A DNA stretch of 63,740 nt, taken from positions 89,938 through 153,677 of the forward strand of contig KL197746.1 of the NCBI GenBank assembly GCA_000697665.1. Direction: 5' to 3'. Within the stretch, counting starts at the first letter, position 1; every line of letters starts with the position of its first letter. This DNA comes from Jaapia argillacea MUCL 33604 (Eukaryota; Basidiomycota; Agaricomycetes; Jaapiales; Jaapiaceae). Under the pieces are notes generated by a model, which was given only the letters and a program-made list of their open reading frames with translations, ran no database searches and had not been told where the DNA came from. Positions 1 to 9,890 of the stretch are shown here, in pieces. A program made the position numbers and the translations under genes.

Positions 1-578
1 GGTGAACCAACAAGATGAGACCACAAAACCGAGTGCTCGCCGCAAGACCCTGCCCCTCCCCATGCCCTCTCGATACCAGTGTCGCTTCAACTTGCCACAA
101 CACCACCCAATTTCTTGTATTTCTATTCCTTGGTGCCTCTTTGCCACCTGTCTGTTCTCGCCTGCCCTCGTGACGAATTCGAGACCCACTCATATGCAGC
201 CCACCCACCACTCTCACTAAAGCCCCCCTCATCGTGTCCTCGCACCCTCCCCCATTCTTCCGTAGTTGTTTATCATGTCTAATTGTGGTTGAACGTAAAT
301 CTCATCAGAATTGCTCAAATATATTGCTGTTACCCATATCATGGCACTTGAATGGGGATGTGTGAAATGGATTATCAACCACCATTCGAACTCTGAGAGA
401 ACCTTGTGCAAACGACGCTACAGACTTGGAGCTGCAAGGTCACGAAAATCTGACCCCCCAAACCTTGCCATGACATTGGGGTTTGCTAAGCCTGGATTGA
501 TTTTCGTATTTCCATGTTTTCAGACCTTTTCCCAAGGTTGGCCAAGGCTTGGGCAGAAAACCTTTTTTTGACCCCACG
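1..578. other. Left flank, no supported gene
   Basis: No reading frame here has convincing coding character. The last 150 bases hold repeated CCAAGG and CCAAACC/GGTTGG motifs and two copies of a T- or A-rich run followed by TGACCCC (near 450 and 570). Homology to the other A-family copies begins abruptly at about 578-590, so this stretch is foreign to the module. It could be the end of another mobile element, but no terminal repeat partner is visible. Confidence 0.4.
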
Positions 579-589
579 CTAAATCGGTG

Positions 590-1245
590 GTGTAGACCCC
601 GGATGCTCTGATCTATGGATCGACTCCTTGTCAACATCGAGCCTCGCACCAACACAGGATGGAACACAACTATTGTAGGTGAGTGATTTGATAGGTTTCG
701 GTATCGCCACGGTGCCGATGGAGACGCACAGAGTTTCGGCAGTTGTGGAGGCACCTATCCTCATCGAATCTGGGGTGGTGCGCCGTGAGATTGTCTATCT
801 CCGAACCACCAGACATTTCTGTATCTTCGATTGTGGTTAGAACAGCGCTTTCTATCACTTTGCCCACTCCAAAGACGAAACGGTATGATCGAAGGTCCCT
901 CTTTCGGAATGTCTCCTCTCCTTTTCGGGTCCATTGTCCGAACTCCTCATCGACCACTTCAAGCATTCATCTCGAAGGATCCAACCATCATTCCTCTCGT
1001 TCTCTCTGGAGATCCGGTCGATTGGGCCACAAGTAGAGGCACCCTCGCAATTGGTACATCGCTGCCTTCCTAAAATCCACGATTATTAACAGTGTCATCC
1101 GAACATAGGCGCAGTCGCAATTGAGTTTGCTGCTATGACGAAGACACTGTAGATGAAGGTTCTAACCTCCTCCCCACTTCCTGGATCGATGGGCTGCGAC
1201 AGTGGACGAGATCATCGTGAAGGAGAGAGCATATAAAGGCCAATC
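590..1245 (+). pseudogene. Family A copy 1, 5' half (split by TE1)
   Basis: This is the 5' part of the first A-family copy; product unknown. It aligns by eye with 24830-25455 and 40490-41130. A likely first exon starts with ATG at 615 (MDRLLVNIEP) and ends at a GTGAGT donor near 680; the acceptor is CACAG near 730. A later conserved block (about 1130-1245) matches the acidic, Cys-containing exon found in all A copies, but here that frame has an in-frame TAA near 1233. A 4-bp deletion near 950 also sets it apart from the other copies. The copy is cut at 1245 by TE1 and resumes at 7471. Family membership is clear from the shared sequence; exon frames are only partly certain. Confidence 0.6.
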
Positions 1246-1269
1246 CATCAGCAAAACTACAAATCACTT
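1246..1269 (+). repeat. TE1 left terminal inverted repeat
   Basis: The first 24 bases of TE1 pair with 7447-7470 in inverted orientation with three mismatches. The same end sequence recurs at 63261, where TE2 starts. Confidence 0.85.
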
Positions 1270-1289
1270 CCACACCTTGTGAGTCTTGG

Positions 1290-1430
1290 ATGAGTTGTCG
1301 ACTTGCGCAAGTTGCTCACAAGTCACACCAAGTTGGCCATTGAAGACTAAGTCCCGCAAGTGATCTTAAGGCCAAGTCTGCAAGTTCCAGTCTACGAAAG
1401 TTGACTAAGTCATATTCCCGCAACTGAACC
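1290..1430. repeat. TE1 left subterminal ACTTG/CAAGT cluster
   Basis: About ten copies of the pentamer ACTTG or its complement CAAGT, or one-base variants, lie within 140 bases in both orientations. The right end has a matching cluster. In DNA transposons such subterminal arrays usually bind the transposase; that role is inferred here. Confidence 0.55.
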
Positions 1431-2610
1431 AGCCTACACAACGAGCATGTCAAGATTTACGAATAGAATTATAATTGAGAGTTGCATCTGGGATGGTACA
1501 GAAAGGTACAGTACATAGCATAGGAAACATTATGTATAAACTGAGATATGTAAATGGAGCCAGCACGAGCCATTGAGAGATAAGAGTGGTATGTTCGAGT
1601 GTTTAATGTTCGGACCGCCTACTCATTGTCTTTGGTCATGTAAGGTCGACAAGACGATGGGTGCGGGCGTGGACGCACGGGAGATCATCGTCGAAGGTAG
1701 ACTTGAGATGCCAGTGTATCGACACACTGGCTGGCCATGGAACCATAGCGAAATGGTTGCGGCGTCGGAGGGGACAGATCGACTCAGGAGAGAGGACAGA
1801 CAAGACGCAGCCGTGGGCGCACCAGCGAAGGCATCAGATCATCAGGCCCGGAGTGATGTGAGCTTCAGAGATGAAGCGAAGGCAGGAGTCAGAGAAGAAT
1901 GGGGGGTAGGCGACAGCATGCACAACATTGGCCATCTCAATCTTTCCTCCCCTGCCTCCCCTCCCAGGGTGCTTGGATAATCCTGGGCATTCGAGAGGAC
2001 TTGGGCAATATAGCGATGTGAGAATTTGAGGAGTTGGTGGAGGATGCTGAATACTTCTGAAACGGAGGGAAGGGGTAAAGAATTTGCTTGGGTTGCTAGG
2101 GGATAGGACACGGCATTACTATCACACGCGTAGTTCTTATCACCGTACATCAATCTTAGCGATCCACAAATTCGTCTCTTGCGCCTTCAATTCTGCATGG
2201 ATTGAGCTACAATTCGAGATATAAGATCTTTACAATATTCCCGTAGGGCCTATCAACTTGGAATATCGAAAACCTGCTTCGTCTTGACAGGGGAAGCAGT
2301 AACTTTTGCATACCCCCCCTGCCTAAACGGGCTGCTGAGCAGATCCCAGGTCGACAACTTCACCAGCCACTACGAATTACAGGATATCCAACATTCACCT
2401 ACATAGCTATGTCCCTGCACTCATCGATTGGGATGTGCTGGTGTGGAAGCTCTCAGATTGCAGCTGAGGGTGGTGTTGTTCTCCTCATCCGCCACCCAGC
2501 GTGACAGTGTTGAATCTCCGTTCCAAGTGCCGCTGATGGTGGCTGAGGGAGGAGCAAGGTCATTTTCATGGGGGTGCAACGGCTCGTCTCGCCCCCTCCC
2601 CCAATTTTTA

Positions 2611-4899
2611 ATGGTTCGAAAGGCTCAAAAAAATTCCTCGAGGTCAGGCAAGGCGAAGGTCTGCCAACCTGACGAGAAAAAGCTTGCCGCCGCTGTTGCC
2701 TATCTGAAAACTCTCCCTCATGCTTCCGTTAACTTTACGGAAACTGGTCAAAATTTCGGTGTAGATCGCAATACCTTACGAAACCGCTATCTCGGCAACA
2801 CGAAATCCCACAAGGTCGCTCACGAAAACCAGAAAATTCTCTCCTCTGCCCAGGAAGAGACTTTACTCGAATGGATGTGTCATTTTGCGGAAGAGGGACG
2901 TCCGTGGGGGAGGGAAGCCCTTCAGGTGAAGGTGCATCAGCTCACTGGGCATAAGCCCTCAACCCAGTGGGCATCTGGCTTCATGAGGCGCCATCGAGAG
3001 GTGCTGAAGTTCTGCGGAACTTCAGGGTTGGACCCCAAGCGAGCCCAAGCCTTCAACCCGAATGTGATGGCAGATTACTTCAAGAAGTTAAAAGCAGCCA
3101 TGGATGAGCACCAGTACGAACTGGGAAATATCTATAATTTCGACGAGACGGGAATGCAGATTGGGGGAGGAAGGAAGCGCACAGGAAAGAAGTTCTTCAT
3201 TCCACGTAGTTCTCGGGCAAGGTACAGGAAGCGCGATGGGAATCTGGAGTTGGTGACAGTTGTGGAGTGCGCTTGTGCCGATGGTACGATGCTGGAGCCT
3301 GGTTTCATCTTCCAAGGAAAGATGTGGGACCGAGGATGGGTGAAGAACCACCCTGACATTTCGTGAGTCTTCCTAGAACAGTGATTAAGTTTGTGCCCAT
3401 CTGATCCACAGTACAGGGTCGGACTTACTGAGAACGGCTGGACCGATAACTTCCAGGGCACTGAGTGGTTGACGAAGTCGTTCATCCCACAAGCGCGTGC
3501 AAAGGCGGGGAACGCAGAAGATCGCATTCTGCTCATATTTGATGGCCATGGATCTCACCTGACCCAAGAGTTCCGCGATGCAGCGAGGAACAACAAGGTC
3601 GATCTTTTCATGCTTCCCGCTCACACCACCCACAAGAGCCAACCATGTGATGTGGGGTGTTTCGGTCCATTGCAGAAGGTGTGGATAGATCGTGTTGAGA
3701 GAATTGCGGTCGATACAGATGCGGGGATGCCAAAACATGACTTTGTCAACGAGTACATGGAGATACGAAAACTGGCAATCAAACCTGAAACCGTGAAGGC
3801 CGCCTTTCGAAAAACGGGCATCGCGCCCTTCAATGCCAATATCTTCACAGAGGCCGACTTCGCACCAAGTCGAACAACATCTACCAAAGCATCTTTTCCA
3901 CCCTCATTCCCATCTCCATCAATTTCCCTCTCCGAGTCCTCCGAGATGGACATCGACATACCAGGACCATCGGGACTGCTCGAAGATGACATGCCTGTGG
4001 ATTCCAAGTTGCATCCCACCACTAGCACCAGCGAAGCCGGTTGTGCTTTGGGTCCTGATGGACAACTTCTTGAGCCCAACGAAATCGTCTGGTATTACGA
4101 TGCGGATGACAGCGAGCCAATGGCCGGTATCGAGCCAACGATCACATCCTCGTCTATCACAGTTGCACCAGACACCCCCACCAAGTCCGATACATCCGGT
4201 GGCGAGCCATCATCAACGGAGTTACCGTCAATTCCGGCCTCTACAGACCCCCGATTCGAGCTGCCCCATTCAAGAGAAGCACCCACCTCCATTGCCGAAC
4301 CCCTTCCCTCACTGCCGTCTACACCTTCCACTTCATGGGGTCCGAAATTGCCCCAGTTCACGCGCTCGTTCGTTGATAAACGCTTCTCGCTACAAGTTCA
4401 GATTGAGCTTCTTAAAGATGACCTTCGGCGGCTCGAGGACCTTTATCACCAGGAGTTTCGACGACGACAGAGCTTGGAGATGCATTGTGAGATGGCTCAC
4501 GGTGAGATTGAGAAGTTGAAGACAAAGCTGAACTTAAAACGGGACAAGGCAGAGGGTCGGAAGGCCAATCAGTTCCAGACTGAGGCCAAGTTTTTGACAG
4601 GAGCGGAGTGCGATGAATATTTCGAGAAGATAGCCGAGGAAAAGCGGGAGAAGGCTCAAGTTGAAGCTGAGAAGAATGCTGCGAAGAAAGTCCTCGAGAA
4701 GCAGCTCGCCGATGAACGATCGCGTATCGTCAACGATGCGACATTTCGCTTTTCTGGTAATCTCAAGTCACAGAAGAAGCTGTATATTCAAAACCTCGCA
4801 TTCGTGCTCTCCCTATCGACTGAAGGAACCGTGTCAGAGCTCACTGAGGCCGTCATTCAGAAGCTCAATGATAACCCCGATCTCGCTAACAGCCCTTGA
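2611..4899 (+). CDS. DDE superfamily (pogo-type) transposase
   Basis: This is the transposase of TE1, 744 residues in two exons. Exon 1 is 2611-3362 and exon 2 is 3417-4899; the 54-nt phase-2 intron starts GTGAGT and ends TACAG, giving PDIS-VGLTENGW across the join. The N-terminus is basic, followed by a psq-type helix-turn-helix (about residues 20-60) and a CENP-B-type helix-turn-helix (about 75-130). The DDE_1 catalytic core has D178 (YNFDETGM), D293 (LLIFDGHGSH) and D329 (SQPCDVGCFGPL), a DD35D spacing. A Ser/Pro-rich linker (about 410-570) leads to a charged coiled coil (about 585-700). The ATG at 2611 is preferred because it sits just before the basic start of the DNA-binding region; an in-frame ATG at 2536 is possible. 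No break is seen up to the TGA at 4897, so the enzyme may be active, but see the extension that follows. Confidence 0.9.
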
Positions 4900-5325
4900 T
4901 ATGTTGGCATTCGTCACCCCTCACTCAAATCACATCACGACAGTGATGCATCGCATGGCGTCGCTGTCTCTCCGACTCACTCCCATGACCTACCTGAAGA
5001 TACCAACGACCTCTCATCCACACAATTAGTGACGGCTGTCCCTCTTGCGCCACGTCAAGCCACCTCATCAGCTAGACCTCGTTCTCGACCGATACACAAA
5101 GGTGTCGTCTCTTCGACACACTCTTCAAATATACCCGATGAGATTGAAAATATCACTCTTCCCGACCCCGGACCCTCAAGTTCTCTGCAGCCTAGCATCT
5201 TGAGAGTTCGTCAAAGATCTTTACATGACCCTATTCCTCCCACTCAGTTCTACAACCTTCCGAGGCCATATAGTCCTCTGCCTGTGCCCACTATCCATCA
5301 ACCCCCATATCCTTGGGACTCGTAA
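4900..5325 (+). other. 141-codon open extension in frame with the transposase
   Basis: After the transposase TGA (4897-4899) the same frame stays open for 141 codons to a TAA at 5323-5325. The translation is rich in Pro, Ser and His, for example PLAPRQATSSARPRSRP near 5041-5091 and LPRPYSPLPVPT near 5254-5289. It could be an original C-terminal tail cut off by a nonsense mutation, a readthrough product, or a chance open frame. No domain is recognised. Confidence 0.4.
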
Positions 5326-7240
5326 CACTCTCGGGAATGCCCTGTACACCCTAGTTGTTTATAATCCTCACAATCCATGTTCTATTCCATGCACAGTACC
5401 TAAATTTCGTGTATTTTCCATTATACTTTCCATCAATAATCACGCCCTCTCTCCCCTGACTCCAGTCGTTTTGCACACAAGTCCCCATTTTCTCCTGCCG
5501 AAGCGGACTTTGAACGTGCCGCTGTGACAAAGAGTGACCGATCGCTCAGAACTGTATACAGTGTACGCGGAATCCTGCCGAGTTGACTATTTCGCTGCCG
5601 ACACACGCTCTGCCCATAATTCTCTCTCCTTCTCTGATGTATGTGAAAGAGTGAACAATATTGCATAGGATTGCCATAAATTTACAGGCAAAAGTGTCCA
5701 GATGACGGAGGGAGAGGGCAAACACTCAATCACCGATAAGAACTACGTGTGTGATAGTAGGGGGAGAACACAATTGGAATGCGGAGACGACGGACCTTGT
5801 TTGGTATTCTCCCACCGAACTACCAACCGACTCTTGCCTAGCTCTGATCCATACTACAGGGTGCTTGCTTGAAAATGTCGTCGTAGTCACTGGATACCCT
5901 GATACATGTCGGAGGTCCAAAGTTCTTTCGGGAAGCTGAGGGCGGTGCGAGTGGTAGGTCATAGGGGTCGTAACTGTTGTCAACGTGAGTGGTGATGTGG
6001 ACATGATTGATTGAGAAGACAGGTTGCAGGCCAAGTGGAGTCAAAGACATGCCAAAACTAGTGGCGAGGAGTGCGAGCGGTGGGAGCAGCGGTAACCAGA
6101 CGAGCCTCGGGAGATGATACTGTGCGTGATGGTTCGGCTTGAGTTGGGCGACAAGTCTGGCAATCACGTGCATGTTGAACTGTGTCAACCAATCGTTGTC
6201 GGCGACTCATCTTCCAGATGCTCTTTCGTTCCGAACAGCGATGTCTCCATCGCTTTCACTGTTGTACCTCCTCACTTCTCGTCAGCTTGACAACATTCCA
6301 CCTTTCCGTGTCCTCTACCACAAGTTCTAGGCAATCACAGTTCTCATCACAGACTGTTAACTGCACGACGTGTTGCGGCAGCGCTATCCAATCTTTGGCG
6401 CCCTCAAGAGCTCTTGCGTTGCGTCACCTCCCCATCTCCCGCTTGAATCTCCTTAGGCGTATGCCATTGCCCCAAGATTCAATGATCTAGCGCTGCCACA
6501 ATAGCACACTGAGGCTCCTTGCTCGTTGTTGCCCCCGTACCACATCTCGACCTGGCGCTCGGAGAAGGCACTGTCTAGTCCACCACACTCCGTGCTCTGA
6601 CTGTGTGATGGACCCCTAGGATGACTGGTTGTTTCCCACACCATTGATGAGTCTCGCTTGCAGCCCTTCCACACCATTCTCTCGTCCTGCCAGGTCTCCG
6701 CTGTCCACCACCCTCCCTCGCCTGTAATGTTCTGTCTCTCTGTCCATCCATCCCATCTTCTGTCCGGTTTTGTCACCATTCATTCAAGTGCTGGGTGTGC
6801 TTGGCCCTCCAGCTCAGGTAGCCCTTCCGGTTACTCCCGTCTTACCGGATCGATGGCCTGTTCATGGGAAAGCCTCTGTCTCTCATATACTCTGCCCTTC
6901 GTGATTGCCATGGTCTCGTCTGTGCCCCTCACATCCTGTTGTCTGTCTTGATACTCTCAACTATCCAAACCTCCATTAGCATTCAACACCCATGAGGTCC
7001 CAGCAAATGCCACAATTTGGCTCCAGATCCAGTTGTGCACTTCCGGTGTTGGCTTTCCATCCGCGGAAGCTCTTTCAACCACCATCATACTCCCGCTCAC
7101 CTCGGGTTATGGTGTTCCTTGTTACACGGCAACGGGTCAGCTGGAGAGTATGATATTCGATTTGCAGTAGATGTACATTGTGTAGAGTAGCTCGCAGCCT
7201 GGAATATATATCCGCTTGATGCACTTTTTTCGATCCATTT
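5326..7240. other. TE1 3' body without an assignable gene
   Basis: About 1.9 kb inside TE1 between the transposase and the right subterminal cluster. The longest candidate is a minus-strand frame at 5838-6188 (116 aa) with one hydrophobic stretch (LPRLVWLPLLPPLALLATSF), but it has no recognisable domain and no clear splice context. A Gly/Trp-rich minus frame at 6453-6779 is equally unassigned. It may be non-coding, or cargo captured by the transposon. Confidence 0.35.
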
Positions 7241-7259
7241 GTGAATTGGACTGTCTTTA

Positions 7260-7445
7260 AGGTCCTTGTGTGGGACTTGTCCTTGTAACCATGCACTTGC
7301 GCTCGCAACTTGCACTTGGAGATCCGACTTGGTCGACTTGGGCAAGTTCTACCCAACTTGACAAGAAATGGACCTACTGATACAAGACCTCAAAACTTGT
7401 GTCTTGCGGAGCTTTCAAGGCTTGTACAAGACCACCAAGACCTGA
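7260..7445. repeat. TE1 right subterminal ACTTG/CAAGT cluster
   Basis: Dense ACTTG and CAAGT motifs mirror the left end. A segment of about 32 bases at 7356-7387 is almost identical, in reverse complement, to 63343-63376 in TE2, which shows TE2 is the same family in opposite orientation. Confidence 0.6.
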
Positions 7446-7446
7446 A

Positions 7447-7470
7447 AAGAGATATGTAGTTTTCCTGATG
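7447..7470 (-). repeat. TE1 right terminal inverted repeat
   Basis: This is the inverted partner of 1246-1269. It is followed directly by TC (7471-7472), the apparent second copy of the target-site duplication. Confidence 0.85.
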
Positions 7471-9060
7471 TCGAAATTGTGAGTCTCTCTTCTGCATATC
7501 GGCCACTCAATCATAGTTCGTCTCTAGCAACGACGTGTTTTCCAATGCAAGTGAAACTGTCTCTTTGCCCGGCTCTGGTACTAGTGACTCAGGGTAAGCA
7601 AAGCGTGCATATCTTCTCAGTACCATTTCAGTAACCCCAGCTTTCTTCCGACATCTCTCTTTTCCCACTTGTATGCTGTTTCAACAGACAATTCCTGCCC
7701 TACTAGTGCCGATTTTGTCGATCGCCTGCACATATATACTTACCTTAAATCCCAAACTCGCTGTTGCGTCGGGGAAAAGACGAGTACTGCTGTCAACCCA
7801 GTCGATGTGAGATCGTGTATGCGCCGGGGTATTTGAAGTTCGGGACGCCCGCGATTTTGGTGAGTGGCGTTAATTTGGGCGCGCCTGACTATCTGTGGAA
7901 TCATCCCATTCGTCTAGCCTGAGATTTGACAGTGAAACCTTCCTCCGCAATGCCTAGACACGCTTTGACTCCGTCGTTCGGCTACTCCGCGAACCAGTGA
8001 CTCGTCCATCCAGCTTGTAAGTATATGTTCTCCTCCGATCTGCGATCGTCTTTACTTAATTTCTTCAGGACATGAATCAAGCTTAATGGCTTTGATGTGA
8101 CCACCACAGTTCATCTCGATTCGCGCAAGACCCTCGCTGAAGTCGAGGTGGAGGAATACATGGGGAAGGGATATTTTATAGGACATGAGTCTTCACTATC
8201 ATCCAGGTGAGTATCTTCCTTCCCTTTTCCTCTCGATCTCCGTAATCGAACGCACCATCGGATGGAGTTTAAATGTCTCACATTTATAGGTCAAGCCCTT
8301 CGTCGCTCGCAGAGCACGTCACTGGAAAATACGGGGGGTTCTCTAGTACGCGTTGGCGGAACCGTTACCAACGAAGCCCAGCCGACAACATCCAAGATTA
8401 ACTCGATTTTTATCGCTCAAATGTCCCTTCGTTGCCACCAGTGCAGCGTCCACCATTCGAGACATCGTCAAATCCCACTTCTCTCTGGGTATCGAGAGGA
8501 AGGCCGAAGACGATGACCTTTTCGATCACGCAGCTCTCCCCTCACCCCATACCCTCCATACCACCGAGAAAGTTGCAGTCGTTGCGACACTTATTTCCAT
8601 CGAAGCCGGTCATGGAGCTCCCGAAGTCCGAAACTGAGGTATTTCTTCGATTCTTCCCTACGAGGGTCCACGAGAGCGCCAGCGTCTATTCGGAGGGGGA
8701 AAGCGAAACTTGTCACGGGAGAGATGGGGAAGATCAAGTGCTGAAGTAGATGGGAAGAATGCTTTGGAGGGCCTTGGGGTGAAGGAGAGTTCGAAACGAT
8801 TCCAGTCTGGTGTTGAGGCCACGACTACTCTTGGTCCACGATTTACCACACATCTGGCAGGACTCGCCTCTCTAATCTTTTCTAGTTGAGGCCTGACCCT
8901 CACCGGTTTCTCATGAATGTCGTCTTTACTGTTGTATTTGTGTTTCTTCGGGTGGATTTCCGTTTGTATGACCCCCAGTCTTGTCGCATTGTCGTCCGGC
9001 AACCCTTTCAACTACTGAAAGATCTGTCGGTCGTGTTTCAGAGCACAGCGCAAGTGAGAG
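7471..9060 (+). pseudogene. Family A copy 1, 3' half
   Basis: This continues A1 after TE1. The next exon (7528-7590; NDVFSNASETVSLPGSG) is shared by all A copies and ends at a GTAAGC donor; the intron closes with CTTCCGACATC. Later blocks include an exon ending at GTGAGT near 8208 (frame ending YFIGHESSL) and a block at 8290-8640 whose frame RKAEDDDLFDHAALPSPHTL is conserved in A2, A3 and A6. The distal end (8780-9060) matches A3 closely but lacks the coiled-coil exon seen in A5 and A6. Frameshifts and stops separate the blocks. Product unknown. Confidence 0.6.
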
Positions 9061-9890
9061 ATAAATGATATCTGCTGGAACGGGGCCAGTAATGTATTGG
9101 AAGAAAAGGTTACAAGGAGAGCTACGACGTCGTCCAGTCATGGGACATCGACAGCACACTGCCACTCCAAGGTGGATGACAGCTGAGATGATCAGCTTTC
9201 GAGCTTGGATGGAGGTGAGAAGAATCCCATCTCTCGTGGAGGTTGAGGCGAGCATTGTACAGTTTTGAGAGAGACAAATATTGAGCGGAGTTGAGACGAC
9301 TCACCTCAAGGTTGTCGTACAATCCAAGACCATCTCTCCCACTTAATGCAAAACGAAGGTTCGAATAACATAGCTTTTAGTGCATATTTGCCGACTGAAC
9401 GGCTCGTGCTCGCATCTAGGAGACTACGACCAGATCAACGAGACAGATCAGTGACGGGCTTCTCACGGACTGAAGCGACATTTACCAACCACCGAACCAT
9501 GATATGGATCTGGGTGACCTGCTCATCTCCGAACTTGACCTGAGCTGTGCTCACTCGGTTCATCCCCTCCGGCAGGGACACTCTTGGCACTTCTGAACGC
9601 CGTTCATCAACCTCACATGTAAAGGGGGTGAACCCAATGGAACGTGTAGCCAGATCAGTACGTGGTGTGGACTGTAAGCTGGATAGTGAAGGTCAGTAAC
9701 AACGAAACAAGGCAAGGGTGAATCAAATGCTGATGTGGATGAATAAAAACCAAGGGGATAACACCAAAGAGACCGAGAAAAAAACACAAAGATGTCGTGC
9801 CGTTGTCCACTGACAGTCGCAGTCACAACGAGTGTTTCATGGCATGGAACGAGTAACATGGCGGTGAACAGACACACAAAGCATGCTAAG
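9060..9890 (-). pseudogene. Family B copy 1 with H block
   Basis: Minus-strand B-family remnant. It has the hallmark end AAAGGTTACAAGGAGAGCTA (plus strand near 9107), found in every B copy, and an exon ending YDNLE at a GTGAGT donor near 9300-9350. From about 9690 comes the H block, an A-rich stretch also found at 15820, 32080, 44340, 56930 and 58870. No uninterrupted protein can be built. The usual C, F and D genes are missing between this block and the next B copy, so one module has lost its middle. Confidence 0.45.

Larger units (their letters stand above)
1246..7470 (+). mobile_element. TE1: complete pogo-type DNA transposon, 6225 bp
   Basis: The element starts CATCAGCAAAACTACA and ends with the near-perfect inverted copy (reverse complement CATCAGGAAAACTACA). 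Over 24 bp the ends match at 21 positions. Uninterrupted A copies read CCAATCGAAATTG at this point; here CCAATC precedes the element and TCGAAATTG follows it, so the empty site is restored by removing the element plus a 2-bp TC duplication. Both subterminal regions are crowded with ACTTG/CAAGT motifs. The element encodes a DDE transposase at 2611-4899. Pogo and Tc1 relatives normally duplicate TA, so TC is notable. At 6.2 kb it is long for the group, with about 2 kb of sequence after the transposase that I cannot assign. Confidence 0.85.

Noticed and set aside
1573-1980. 135-codon plus-strand frame near the left end of TE1
   Set aside because: No domain, low complexity at the end, an overlapping frame on the other strand, and no second copy to test conservation.
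2428-2610. Longer transposase start at 2428
   Set aside because: It would need a TTG start and adds residues unlike a DNA-binding N-terminus; the ATG at 2611 fits the family better.
3621-4361. Open minus-strand frames opposite the transposase (152 aa and 88 aa)
   Set aside because: They are shadows of the well-supported transposase frame; their composition mirrors its Ser/Pro linker.
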